Shown: positions 8,213 through 16,686, counted from the first letter of the stretch. The stretch is DNA of 53,069 nt from Parafilimonas sp. (GCA_017856455.1 JAFMEZ010000009.1:1-53069); one strand, 5' to 3'. The notes: generated from the letters alone by a model not told the origin. Program-made: numbers and translations.

Positions 8213-9577
8213 ATGAAGCCCTCTATTCCTCAAGGCACAAGAGATTTTTCTGCAGCAGTATTAAGAAAAAGAAATTTCATTTTCAGCACAATACGACGCG
8301 TTTTTGAATTGTATGGTTTCGAGCCATTAGAAACTCCTGCCATGGAAAACATTGAAACCCTAATGGGTAAATATGGTGAAGAAGGCGATAAACTGATTTT
8401 CAAAATTTTAAACAACGGACTCAATCATCCCGATAAAAAGGAATCAGCTTTGGTTGATTTTGAATCCGTTTTAAATGGAAAAACTTCGAAGGGAATAAGT
8501 GAAAGGGCGCTTCGCTATGACTTAACCATACCTTTTGCAAGATATGTGGCTATGAATCAAGGTCAATTGACATTTCCATTCAAAAGATATCAGATGCAAC
8601 CGGTATGGAGAGCGGACAGACCACAAAGAGGCCGGTATCGGGAATTTTATCAATGCGATGCAGATATTGCAGGAAGTAATTCAATCCTGCATGAAATTGA
8701 ATTGGCATTGATTTATACGACAGTATTTAATGACTTAAAAGTTCCAGTTGAAATTCACCTGAACAACAGAAAGATTCTTCAAGCACTGGCAGAGCAATGT
8801 GGAGGAGAATCAAATCTCACAAATATTACTATTGCAATTGACAAACTAGATAAGATCGGACTAGAAAAAGTTAAGTCAGAACTTTTGGAAAGAGGACTTA
8901 CCAATGATCAAGTGAGGATTATCGAGCAATACATTTCTCTTGAGGGCGAAAATCAAAAAATCATTGAAGACCTGCAGAGACTATTCTCCAAAAGCAATAT
9001 AGGTATTGAAGGAACCAATGAATTGATTGAAATTCTCCATGAAGTACAAAAAAGCAATCCTGCTTCAAACATTAAATTAAATCCTTCTCTTGCCAGAGGT
9101 TTGAATTACTATACGGGAACAATATTTGAAATTAAAGCCCTTGGTGTTGAGATGGGAAGCATTGGAGGTGGAGGAAGATATGATGACTTAACCGGACTCT
9201 TTGGTGTTAAAGGAATTGCTGGAGTCGGTATTTCTTTTGGTGTTGACAGAATTTATGATGTGATGGAAGAGCTAAGTCTGTTCCCTGAAAAAATACAAGA
9301 AGGTACCGTTGCATTGATATTTAATACTGGTGTTGAAAAGTACCACTTATTACATGCAGCTGCTGTTTTAAGAAATGAGAATATTTCATGTGAAATTTTT
9401 CATGAACAGTCAAAATTTGACAAGCAATTCAAATACGCAGAGAAGAAATCAATTCCTTACATCATTATCATTGGGGAAGATGAAATCAGCAAAAACAGTG
9501 CAACACTTAAGGATCTTAAAACGGGAAACCAACAAGTTTTAAAAATAGAGGATTTAAAGAAGGCAATTAAACCTTAG
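8213..9577 (+). CDS. hisS: Histidyl-tRNA synthetase
   Basis: Class II aminoacyl-tRNA synthetase that charges tRNA-His. At 454 aa it is slightly longer than the E. coli enzyme (424 aa). Visible motifs are PQGTRDF at the N-terminus, motif 2 (GRYREFYQCDADIAG), the histidine-binding segments RYDLTIPFARYV and ARGLNYYTGTIFE, and motif 3 near GIAGVGISFGVDR. A C-terminal anticodon-binding domain occupies about residues 350-450. The ATG at 8213 is 4 bp after a -7 element. The 3' end overlaps the convergent pseudouridine synthase gene by 11 bp. Confidence 0.97.
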   Translation: MKPSIPQGTRDFSAAVLRKRNFIFSTIRRVFELYGFEPLETPAMENIETLMGKYGEEGDKLIFKILNNGLNHPDKKESALVDFESVLNGKTSKGISERALRYDLTIPFARYVAMNQGQLTFPFKRYQMQPVWRADRPQRGRYREFYQCDADIAGSNSILHEIELALIYTTVFNDLKVPVEIHLNNRKILQALAEQCGGESNLTNITIAIDKLDKIGLEKVKSELLERGLTNDQVRIIEQYISLEGENQKIIEDLQRLFSKSNIGIEGTNELIEILHEVQKSNPASNIKLNPSLARGLNYYTGTIFEIKALGVEMGSIGGGGRYDDLTGLFGVKGIAGVGISFGVDRIYDVMEELSLFPEKIQEGTVALIFNTGVEKYHLLHAAAVLRNENISCEIFHEQSKFDKQFKYAEKKSIPYIIIIGEDEISKNSATLKDLKTGNQQVLKIEDLKKAIKP

Positions 9578-10292
9578 CAAATTTTCTCAGTTGAATCAAG
9601 GCAACCTCTAGGTCTTTAGACAAAGGAGCTTCTAATTTGATTAATTCCCCTGCCATCGTTTTCATTTCTATACTATACGCATGAAGCGCTAGCCGATGTA
9701 GAAGAGGTCTTTCAGCTTCATCTTCTTTTGATAGCTTAAATTTTTTCTTTAGTGATGAAAGCAACAAAGGATCTGCAGTTCCGTATAAGACGTCGCAAGC
9801 AAGTGGGTGTCCAATATGCTGAAGATGCACACGAATCTGATGTGTTCTACCCGTTTCAAGGTCAAACTCAACCCAACTGTACCCTTTCAATCTCTCCAAC
9901 ACCTGAAAATGCGTAACAGATGGTTTACCGTTTCTACCGATACGCATTTTACCTAATACAGATGGATGTTGCTCAATTGGCTGAGCGATTGTCCCACTAT
10001 TTTCTGCTATTGAACCGAGCGTTAACCCCAAATAAATTTTCTTGACTTGTCGTTTTTCAAAAAGCTGATTATAGTATTTATGCGCAATTTCATTTTTTGC
10101 AAATAACAATAAACCGCTGGTTTCTCGATCGATTCTATGAATGATGAATATTTCAGGATATTTTTTTTCAAGCCATGTTCGTATGGATGGAATTTCAACA
10201 TCATGACGATCAGGTATGGAAAGCCACCCTGAAGGTTTATTTACAGCGACCAATTCACTGTTTTCAAAAATTATGGAAGGTTGGTTTTTAAT
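9567..10292 (-). CDS. RluA-family RNA pseudouridine synthase (probable ATT start)
   Basis: Pseudouridine synthase of the RluA/RluC/RluD superfamily. The catalytic motif HRIDRETSGLLLFAK (Asp at its centre) and LETGRTHQIRVHLQHIGHPL are present. No S4 domain is seen, so it resembles the short RluA/TruC-like forms. The frame has no ATG or GTG: an in-frame stop is at 10305-10307, and the conserved family N-terminus IIFENSELVAVNKPSG lies before and across the first TTG (10253). Starting at ATT 10292 gives (M)KNQPSIIFENSE and overlaps the stop of the preceding rluB-type gene as ATTAA, suggesting translational coupling. If TTG 10253 is used, the protein is 228 aa. The target RNA site cannot be assigned. 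Confidence 0.85.
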   Translation of the reverse strand: MKNQPSIIFENSELVAVNKPSGWLSIPDRHDVEIPSIRTWLEKKYPEIFIIHRIDRETSGLLLFAKNEIAHKYYNQLFEKRQVKKIYLGLTLGSIAENSGTIAQPIEQHPSVLGKMRIGRNGKPSVTHFQVLERLKGYSWVEFDLETGRTHQIRVHLQHIGHPLACDVLYGTADPLLLSSLKKKFKLSKEDEAERPLLHRLALHAYSIEMKTMAGELIKLEAPLSKDLEVALIQLRKFAKV

Positions 10293-11226
10293 TTTTTGCC
10301 TGCTTTAGAAATGAACTGTTCATGAATTTTAAAAGTCGAATTTCTTTTTCATTCAACATTCTCCATTTCCCTCTTTCAACATTTTTCTTGGTAAGGTTGG
10401 CGAACATAACCCTATCAAGATTTTTTACATCATAGCCTAGAAATTCGAACAACCTTCTTACAATTCTATTTTTTCCACTATGCAATTCAATGCCAATCAC
10501 AGATTTGTCTTTTGGATCGGCATAGGCCAATGCATCTGCTTTTACAAATCCGTCTTCCAGGTTTATTCCTTTAAGCATCTTTTCAAAATCAACTTTTGAC
10601 AGCGGCTTATCGAGTTTTACCTCATAAACTTTTTTGACTTCATTGGAAGGATGTGAAAGCTTTTGAGCAAGATCACCATCATTGGTTATCAATAAAACGC
10701 CTGTGGTATTTCTGTCAAGTCTACCTACTGGATATACTCTTTCATTGGCAACTCCCTTTAACAAATCAAGTACAGTTTTTCTGCCCTGCGGATCTTCAAG
10801 TGTCGTTATATAATCTTTGGGTTTATTCAAAAGGATGTAAACCAAATTTTTCTCTGGAAATATTTTCTTGCCAGCATATAGAACAACATCATTAGGAGAA
10901 ACTTTAAATCCTGGTTCAACAACAACTTGATCATTGACTTTTATTTTGCCGTCCTTGATGATTGGGACAGCATCTCTTCTTGAGCAAATTCCACAATGGG
11001 CAACATATTTGTTCAAGGGCATGGTTTTATCTACTTTTCGAATAGTAATTGAGGATGCTGCAGAAGATGACTTCTTCGCAATAGTTTCTTTAGCAATTTC
11101 TTTCTTTTTTTCAATTGCTTCTGATCGCTCTTTTTTCCATTTCTTTTTCTCCTGGCGGATTGCCTCCTTCACAGCACTATTCTTCTTTTTTGGAGCAAAC
11201 TTTGAAAAGTTATCTGTACGTTTCAT
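10288..11226 (-). CDS. rluB: RsuA/RluB-family 23S rRNA pseudouridine synthase
   Basis: 312-aa pseudouridine synthase. The first ~65 residues are a very basic Lys-rich extension common in Bacteroidota. Then comes an S4 RNA-binding domain (MPLNKYVAHCGICSRRDA onward) and the RsuA/RluB catalytic domain with VGRLDRNTTGVLL (catalytic Asp) and HSGKNRIVRRLFEFLGY. Family precedent favours RluB (23S U2605) over RluE or RluF, but specificity is inferred. It starts at the ATG at 11226, 18 bp after the rlmN stop, and overlaps the next gene's probable start. All three neighbouring genes modify ribosomal or transfer RNA. Confidence 0.9.
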   Translation of the reverse strand: MKRTDNFSKFAPKKKNSAVKEAIRQEKKKWKKERSEAIEKKKEIAKETIAKKSSSAASSITIRKVDKTMPLNKYVAHCGICSRRDAVPIIKDGKIKVNDQVVVEPGFKVSPNDVVLYAGKKIFPEKNLVYILLNKPKDYITTLEDPQGRKTVLDLLKGVANERVYPVGRLDRNTTGVLLITNDGDLAQKLSHPSNEVKKVYEVKLDKPLSKVDFEKMLKGINLEDGFVKADALAYADPKDKSVIGIELHSGKNRIVRRLFEFLGYDVKNLDRVMFANLTKKNVERGKWRMLNEKEIRLLKFMNSSFLKQAKN

Positions 11227-11244
11227 GTAAAAGTTTAAATATGA

Positions 11245-12291
11245 CTATGATTTATTGGCCAATTGTCCGCATGCTGCATCGATATCTTTCCCCCTGCTTT
11301 TACGCAAACGTGCATTGACACGATTTTTTTCAAGATAGCTCATAAACGCTGCGGTCTTTTCCTCGCTTGGTTTATTAAATTTTGCGAAATCAATTGGATT
11401 ATACTCGATGATATTGACAAGGTCAGCTGGAATCTGCCTGTAAATTTTGATCAGTTCTCCGGCATCTTCAAATGAGTCATTGAAATTATCGAAAAGGATA
11501 TATTCTAATGTAATCTCATTTTCTGTTTTCTGATAAAAGTAATTGAGTGCTTCAATCAATGCTTTCAAATCATTTGTTTCATTGATAGGCATAATTTGAT
11601 CACGTTTCTTATCATTTGCCGCATGCAGCGACAATGCAAGTTTGAATCTTACTTGATCGTCGCCCAATTGCATGATCATTTTGGCTACTCCTGCAGTAGA
11701 AACAGTAATCCTACGCGGACTCATCGCCAGACCATCGGTAGCTGTAATTCTCTCAATTGCTTTGAGTACATTTTTGTAATTAAGCAAAGGCTCCCCCATG
11801 CCCATGAAAACTATATTGGTCAGTTTTCTGTCGTGGTGTTTGAATGAAAGTTGATTCAATAAAACAACTTCATCATAGATCTCATCAAAATTCAAATTGC
11901 GTTTTCGCTCTAGATATCCAGTAGCACAAAACTTACAGCTCAGTGAACAACCTATTTGTGATGAAACACATGCTGTTATTCTATCTTCAGTTGGAATCAA
12001 TACACCTTCCACCAAATGTCCGTCAAATGTTTTAAATCCAACTTTTATCGTACCATCATCACTGTATTGGGTTGTATTGACTTTAAGAGAGGGAAATGAG
12101 TATGCCTCTTCCAATTGAGCACGCAGGGTCTTTGAAAGGTTAGACATGGACTGAAAATCAAAGGCATGCTTCTGCCATAACCATTCCCATATTTGCTGCA
12201 GTCTAAATTTTTTTTCTCCTACACTTTCGAGAAATGCTGCTATTTGCTCTTTGCTTTGATTCCTGATATTTGGTTTTGCTGCATTAGACAT
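11245..12291 (-). CDS. rlmN: Dual-specificity 23S rRNA/tRNA adenine-C2 methyltransferase
   Basis: Radical-SAM enzyme that makes 2-methyladenosine in 23S rRNA and some tRNAs. The CxxxCxxC cluster motif is CSLSCKFCATG near residue 115. The second catalytic Cys is in AACGQLANKS at the C-terminus (methyl-carrying Cys pair), and the glycine-rich NIVFMGMGEPLLNY motif is present. The 348-aa length fits the family. The ATG at 12291 lies only 4 bp after a perfect -7 element TACCTTTG, so its mRNA is probably leaderless. It leads a three-gene RNA-modification unit. Confidence 0.96.
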   Translation of the reverse strand: MSNAAKPNIRNQSKEQIAAFLESVGEKKFRLQQIWEWLWQKHAFDFQSMSNLSKTLRAQLEEAYSFPSLKVNTTQYSDDGTIKVGFKTFDGHLVEGVLIPTEDRITACVSSQIGCSLSCKFCATGYLERKRNLNFDEIYDEVVLLNQLSFKHHDRKLTNIVFMGMGEPLLNYKNVLKAIERITATDGLAMSPRRITVSTAGVAKMIMQLGDDQVRFKLALSLHAANDKKRDQIMPINETNDLKALIEALNYFYQKTENEITLEYILFDNFNDSFEDAGELIKIYRQIPADLVNIIEYNPIDFAKFNKPSEEKTAAFMSYLEKNRVNARLRKSRGKDIDAACGQLANKS

Positions 12292-12295
12292 GCAG

Positions 12296-12303
12296 CAAAG
12301 GTA
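12296..12303 (-). promoter_or_regulatory. Promoter -7 element of rlmN
   Basis: The minus strand reads TACCTTTG, an exact TAnnTTTG match, 4 bp upstream of the rlmN ATG and inside the 21-bp gap after the peroxiredoxin gene. It implies separate transcription of rlmN on a leaderless mRNA. Confidence 0.6.
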
Positions 12304-12312
12304 GTTAATCCT

Positions 12313-12942
12313 TTATGGTTCTGGTGTGTATCTTAAATATGGCTTTACAACCTTAACACCTTTGGGAAATTTCTTAATGGCATCCTCTGTTGAAACAGCC
12401 GGAACTACAATGACATCTTCACCATGCTTCCAGTCAGCCGGTGTAGCTACACTGTGTTTGGCTGTCAGCTGTAAAGAGTCAATTACACGAAGTACCTCCA
12501 CAAAATTTCTACCTGTTGAAGCAGGATAAGTGATGTATAGTTTTAATTTTTTATCCGGACCAATAATAAACAATGAGCGAACAGTAAAAGTCGCTGATGC
12601 ATTGGGATGAATCATGTCGTATAAGGTGGCAACTTTTTTATCTTCATCGGCAATGATTGGAAAATCAACATTACAATGTTGCGTTTCATTGATATCGCCA
12701 ATCCATTGATTGTGTTTATCCAATGGGTCAACACTAACTGCTAACACCTTTACATTTCTCTTTGCAAACTCTTCTTTTAAGAGAGCAGTTCGTCCCAATT
12801 CAGTTGTACATACAGGGGTAAAGTCAGCCGGATGAGAAAACAACACTCCCCATCCATCACCCAAGTATTCGTAAAAATCAATTTCACCTGCTGTAGTAAG
12901 CGCTTTAAAATTTGGTGCGTCGTCGCCTAAGTGTAATGACAT
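12313..12942 (-). CDS. Prx6-type peroxiredoxin
   Basis: Thiol peroxidase of the AhpC/TSA superfamily with the 1-Cys Prx C-terminal domain, 209 aa. The peroxidatic Cys45 lies in HPADFTPVCTTELG, the Thr and Cys of the PxxxTxxC active-site motif. A second Cys occurs at about residue 89 (TQHCNVDFPI), a position also seen in other Prx6 members. The long C-terminus (DWKHGEDVIVVPAVSTEDA, KPYLRYTPEP) identifies the Prx6 subgroup rather than AhpC. No signal peptide, so cytoplasmic. It removes H2O2 and organic peroxides; the reductant is not evident. It has its own -7 element TATGTTTG. Confidence 0.93.
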   Translation of the reverse strand: MSLHLGDDAPNFKALTTAGEIDFYEYLGDGWGVLFSHPADFTPVCTTELGRTALLKEEFAKRNVKVLAVSVDPLDKHNQWIGDINETQHCNVDFPIIADEDKKVATLYDMIHPNASATFTVRSLFIIGPDKKLKLYITYPASTGRNFVEVLRVIDSLQLTAKHSVATPADWKHGEDVIVVPAVSTEDAIKKFPKGVKVVKPYLRYTPEP

Positions 12943-12959
12943 GTGTATTATTTAAAAGA

Positions 12960-12990
12960 CAAACATAGCAAAAAACTATTACTCTACCAA
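12960..12990 (-). promoter_or_regulatory. Promoter of the peroxiredoxin gene
   Basis: The minus strand has a -7 element TATGTTTG (12960-12967), an exact TAnnTTTG match, 17 bp before the ATG. TTGG at 12987-12990 is a partial -33 element with a 19-bp spacer. Confidence 0.55.
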
Positions 12991-13000
12991 TTAAGTAGAC

Positions 13001-14155
13001 TTATTTTTTGTCTTTCCCAGCCTTGCCTACTGAATGTTTTCCAAATCTAGACTTCACTTGGTCGATTGCACTGTATAGATTTAATTTTTGGACTTTGTTT
13101 TCAAAAATATTGGTTTGTACAGCCGCGGCAGTAAACTCAGTGCAACGTATTCCTAGTAAACGTATAGATTTTTTTGGATCGTACAATTGATGAAAAAGTT
13201 GTTTGGCCGCTTTAAAAATTTCATCATCAAATGAAGTGGATGCAATACTTATTTGCTTTGTATGCGTTTCAAAATCTGGATATCTAATCTTCACAGCAAT
13301 ACACTTTGCTGCTTTTGCATCTCGACGCAGTTCATACCCTAACTTTTCAGACATATTCAATAAAGTAGATTCAAGAAATGAAATGTCATTTACATTTTCA
13401 AAAAATGTATGTTCAGTAGATACCGACTTGGCATCATAAGACGAATGAATTTCCGCGTTGGATTCGCCAATTGCTTTTTTGGACAGTACTGCTCCATAAA
13501 ATCCAAAATTTAATTCCAATATATGTACTGGGTATGCAGCCAAGTCTCCAATACTTTTTATTCCTAACTCATGCATTCTTTTAAGTGTTTGCTCACCAAC
13601 ACCTGGAATACTTTCTACAGGCAATGGAGCAAGAAATTCTTGTTCTTTACCTGGCAACACTTGTATATATCCATTGGGTTTTGCAATATTCGTTGCAATT
13701 TTTGCTACCATCCTGCTAGACGCTAATCCAAATGATATGGGAAGCTTAGTCGTTTCCATGATTTCATTACGCAGATCAATTGTCCACTGTAAAGGATTAA
13801 AAAATCTATCCATCCCGGTCAGATCAATATAAAATTCATCGATTGACGCCTTTTCAAAAAGAGGTGCTTTTGCCTGAATGATGTCATTCACCCAATTTGA
13901 AAACTTGCTGTATTCACCCCTCGATCCTTTCATGAAAATTCCATGCGGACAAAGTGCATGTGCTCCTGACATGGACATGGCAGAGTGTACCCCAAATTTT
14001 CTTGCCTCATAACTGCAAGTACTCACCACTCCCCGCTCTTTTGAACCACCAATGATCAATGGCTTATCAACTAAAGCAGGATTAAGGATTCTTTCAACAG
14101 AAACAAAAAATGCATCAAGATCAAAATGCGCAATATAGGTTTGTGGGATTGACAT
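13001..14155 (-). CDS. dinB: DNA polymerase IV (Y-family)
   Basis: Error-prone translesion polymerase, 384 aa. The catalytic carboxylates are in AHFDLDAFFVSVER (residues 9-22) and KASIDEFYIDLTG (SIDE motif near residue 105). A helix-hairpin-helix SIPGVGEQTLKRMHELGI follows, and the little-finger domain is C-terminal. The C-terminus is basic (GKAGKDKK) without an obvious beta-clamp QLxLF peptide, though QKLNLY before it is a plausible variant. The ATG is 19 bp after the rimM stop with no terminator between, so it may be co-transcribed with rpsP-rimM. No LexA-type box was recognised. Confidence 0.95.
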   Translation of the reverse strand: MSIPQTYIAHFDLDAFFVSVERILNPALVDKPLIIGGSKERGVVSTCSYEARKFGVHSAMSMSGAHALCPHGIFMKGSRGEYSKFSNWVNDIIQAKAPLFEKASIDEFYIDLTGMDRFFNPLQWTIDLRNEIMETTKLPISFGLASSRMVAKIATNIAKPNGYIQVLPGKEQEFLAPLPVESIPGVGEQTLKRMHELGIKSIGDLAAYPVHILELNFGFYGAVLSKKAIGESNAEIHSSYDAKSVSTEHTFFENVNDISFLESTLLNMSEKLGYELRRDAKAAKCIAVKIRYPDFETHTKQISIASTSFDDEIFKAAKQLFHQLYDPKKSIRLLGIRCTEFTAAAVQTNIFENKVQKLNLYSAIDQVKSRFGKHSVGKAGKDKK

Positions 14156-14174
14156 GCAATGAAGAAATGCAAGT

Positions 14175-14696
14175 TCAATTTATATAAATATCCAAAAGCC
14201 CAGCAGGCAACTCAACATTAATTTTTTCTTTTTTATGATCTATTTTAATTAGCGTGCTTTCGTTTAGTGGGACAAAAATTTCATTTCCTTTATAATCAAC
14301 CCTTAAAAGAATTTGCATGGGCTGTTCAATCACCTCCAAAACCTTACCCAATTCGACTTTTTTATCAAAGACTGTAAAGCCCAATAAAGCAATTGGCGAG
14401 TTTTTAGAGGCATGCAGTTTTACTTCATTTTCCGGCAACCATACCTGTTTTCTTAAAAAAGATTTCCCTTTTTCAGGAGTATCAACACCTTCAATGATCA
14501 ACAACAATTCATCTTCCTTTCTAGACTTAATCGACGCTACAAAATGGGGCATGAATTTTCCACCTTTCTCCTCAATAAAAATAATTTTTATTGCTTCGGC
14601 ATCTACATCTTCACCAAGATGATGTTGAATGATCAATTCACCTTTCACACCAAATGTGGCGATGATTTTACCTATGACTACATATTGTTCCATCAT
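14175..14696 (-). CDS. rimM: 16S rRNA processing protein RimM
   Basis: Ribosome maturation factor that binds S19 and assists 30S head assembly, 173 aa. The N-terminal beta-barrel has VIGKIIATFGVKGELIIQ, and the PRC-barrel domain is C-terminal (LGFTVFDKKVELGKVLEV, KGNEIFVPLNESTLIKID). The start is the double ATG at 14696/14693. The T-run of a strong hairpin ends directly at this ATG, leaving no separate leader (see findings). It is downstream of rpsP as in most bacteria, but trmD, its usual follower, is located 6.8 kb away on the other strand and dinB follows instead. Confidence 0.95.
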   Translation of the reverse strand: MMEQYVVIGKIIATFGVKGELIIQHHLGEDVDAEAIKIIFIEEKGGKFMPHFVASIKSRKEDELLLIIEGVDTPEKGKSFLRKQVWLPENEVKLHASKNSPIALLGFTVFDKKVELGKVLEVIEQPMQILLRVDYKGNEIFVPLNESTLIKIDHKKEKINVELPAGLLDIYIN

Positions 14697-14728
14697 AAAA
14701 AAAGCCTCGTATGATACTACGAGGCTTT
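14697..14728 (-). terminator. Strong hairpin and T-run between rpsP and rimM, abutting the rimM ATG
   Basis: A perfect 11-bp inverted repeat, AAAGCCTCGTA (14701-14711) against TACGAGGCTTT (14718-14728), with a 6-nt loop. On the minus strand it is followed by seven T residues (14703-14697), and the rimM ATG starts at the next base. It has all features of an intrinsic terminator or attenuator that would reduce rimM-dinB expression relative to rpsP. Confidence 0.85.
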
Positions 14729-14747
14729 AAATAAATATAATTTTATT

Positions 14748-15227
14748 TTATTCTGCAGCTGGAGCAGCTTCAGCAGACTGGTCTGCTTCTGGTGCTGGGG
14801 CAGGTGCAGCTTTCTTAGGTCTTGGTTGCGCAGCTTCCATACGACGCTGACGACGCTCTTTTGCAGCAGCTTCTTGGCGTGCGCGTAATTTTGATTCTTG
14901 GTCCTGATGCCAAGATTCAAATTTATTCATTGCAGTTTCCTGGTCGAACAAACCAAGACTAACACCACGCAATAAATGTTTCAAATACAAAACACCTTTT
15001 GTAGATAAAATTTTACGAACGGTATCAGTTGGTTGCGCACCGTTACTCAACCAGTCTAATGCTTTTTGGCGATCAACCAAAACTGTAGCAGGATGAGTGA
15101 GTGGATTGTAAGTACCAATCTTCTGAATGAATTTTCCATCACGTGGTGAACGAGAATCTGCAACAACGATGAAATAGAATGGACGCTTTTTGCTTCCATG
15201 TCTTTGGAGTCGGATTTTAACAGCCAT
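14748..15227 (-). CDS. rpsP: 30S ribosomal protein S16
   Basis: Small-subunit ribosomal protein. The S16 core, residues 1-85, begins [20 protein letters not shown] and contains [22 protein letters not shown]. The protein is 159 aa, nearly double the ~82 aa E. coli S16; the extra C-terminus is charged and then Ala/Pro/Glu rich ([20 protein letters not shown], ending EAAPAAE), as seen in other Bacteroidota. It has a full promoter upstream (TTTG-N19-TATCTTTG) and a terminator hairpin shortly after the stop. Confidence 0.97.
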   Translation of the reverse strand: MAVKIRLQRHGSKKRPFYFIVVADSRSPRDGKFIQKIGTYNPLTHPATVLVDRQKALDWLSNGAQPTDTVRKILSTKGVLYLKHLLRGVSLGLFDQETAMNKFESWHQDQESKLRARQEAAAKERRQRRMEAAQPRPKKAAPAPAPEADQSAEAAPAAE

Positions 15228-15273
15228 AAAAAATAAAAATTTTTAGTGGGTGATCAATAATTTTTAAGGAGTG

Positions 15274-15304
15274 CAAAGATAAGTAATGGAAATTAAATGG
15301 CAAA
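15274..15304 (-). promoter_or_regulatory. rpsP promoter with both Bacteroidota elements
   Basis: The minus strand shows TTTG (15304-15301), a 19-bp spacer and TATCTTTG (15281-15274). Both the -33 and -7 elements match the Bacteroidota sigma-ABfr-type consensus. It is the best promoter in the window, 46 bp upstream of the rpsP ATG, as expected for a highly expressed ribosomal protein gene. Confidence 0.75.
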
Positions 15305-15329
15305 AAACATTGATAATTAATACGTTAAA

Positions 15330-16646
15330 TCACCTTCGACCCATTCTTCCCAAACCGGGCATATTATTCATGTTTTTCATCATTAGCTTCATTTGCTCAA
15401 ATTGTTTGAAAAACTGGTTGATTTCTGTCATATCACGCCCGCAACCTTTTGCAATGCGTTTTTTCCTGTTCATATCAATCACATCTGGATTTGAACGCTC
15501 AAAAGGAGTCATGGATTTTATAATGGACTCAACCCCTTTAAAAGCATCATCGCTGATATCTATGTCTTTCATTGCTTTACCCATGCCAGGAATCATCCCC
15601 ATCAAATCTTTTAGGTTACCCATTTTTTTGATTTGTTGCAGCTGATCAAGAAAGTCTTGAAAATCGAATTGATTCTTTCTGATTTTCTTTTCCAGTTTTT
15701 TTGCCTGCTCTTCATCAAATTGTGCTTGCGCTTTCTCCACCAGTGTTGCAATGTCTCCCATCCCCAAAATTCGCTGCGCCATACGATCTGGATAGAATAC
15801 ATCCAGCGTATCCATTTTCTCGCCACTGCTGGCAAACTTGATTGGTTTTTGAACAGTGTATTTAATGGAGAGTGCAGCACCGCCTCTTGTATCACCATCT
15901 AACTTGGTAAGTACAACTCCAGTAAAATCAAGACGATCATTAAAAGCCTTTGCTGTATTCACTGCATCTTGTCCGATCATCGCATCCACAACAAAAAGAA
16001 TTTCCTGAGGTTTCAGAAAATCTTTGAGTGCTGCTACCTCATTCATCATCTCTTCATCAATAGCAAGTCGACCGGCAGTGTCTACAATCACTACATTCTT
16101 ATTGTTGGATTTTGCGAATTGCAATGCAGCTTCAGCAATCTTTTTAGGATCCTTATTTTCTGGCTCAGCATAAACATCAATGCCAATTTGAGCACCTAAA
16201 ACTTTTAATTGATCAACGGCAGCCGGACGGTATACGTCGGCCGCTACCAATAAAGGTGACTTGCCCTTTACAGATTTAAGATAATTAGCCAGTTTACCAC
16301 TAAAGGTTGTTTTACCAGATCCTTGCAATCCCGCAATTAAGATGACAGCAGGATTTCCATTGATCTCGAAATTGCTTGCATCACCACCCATCAATTCGGT
16401 GAGTTCATCTTGGACAATTTTGATCATTAATTGCCCGGGACTAACAGCAGTGAGTACTTTTTGGCCAATGGCCTTTTCCTTTACCCTATCTGTAAATTCT
16501 TTTGCTATTTTGAAGTTAACATCCGCATCCAGCAATGCTTTTCGAATATCCTTGATGGTATTCGCAACATTCAAGTCAGTTATTCTACCCTCACCCTTTA
16601 TTTGTTTAAACGCCGAGGCGATCTTTTCACTTAAATTTTCAAACAT
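15330..16646 (-). CDS. ffh: Signal recognition particle protein
   Basis: GTPase that binds signal sequences of nascent membrane proteins, 438 aa. The N domain is followed by the G domain with GLQGSGKTTFSGKLA (P-loop), DTAGRL and TKLDGDTRGGAALS. The methionine-rich M domain is C-terminal (MGMIPGMGKAMKDIDI, QFEQMKLMMKNMNNMPGLG). The SRP RNA it pairs with is not seen nearby. It starts at the ATG at 16646, with a -7 element TAATTTTG 40 bp upstream. rpsP downstream has its own promoter. Confidence 0.97.
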   Translation of the reverse strand: MFENLSEKIASAFKQIKGEGRITDLNVANTIKDIRKALLDADVNFKIAKEFTDRVKEKAIGQKVLTAVSPGQLMIKIVQDELTELMGGDASNFEINGNPAVILIAGLQGSGKTTFSGKLANYLKSVKGKSPLLVAADVYRPAAVDQLKVLGAQIGIDVYAEPENKDPKKIAEAALQFAKSNNKNVVIVDTAGRLAIDEEMMNEVAALKDFLKPQEILFVVDAMIGQDAVNTAKAFNDRLDFTGVVLTKLDGDTRGGAALSIKYTVQKPIKFASSGEKMDTLDVFYPDRMAQRILGMGDIATLVEKAQAQFDEEQAKKLEKKIRKNQFDFQDFLDQLQQIKKMGNLKDLMGMIPGMGKAMKDIDISDDAFKGVESIIKSMTPFERSNPDVIDMNRKKRIAKGCGRDMTEINQFFKQFEQMKLMMKNMNNMPGLGRMGRR

Positions 16647-16686
16647 GCTACGTTTTATTTTACCTGGTTCTTCGAGAAAATTTTTG

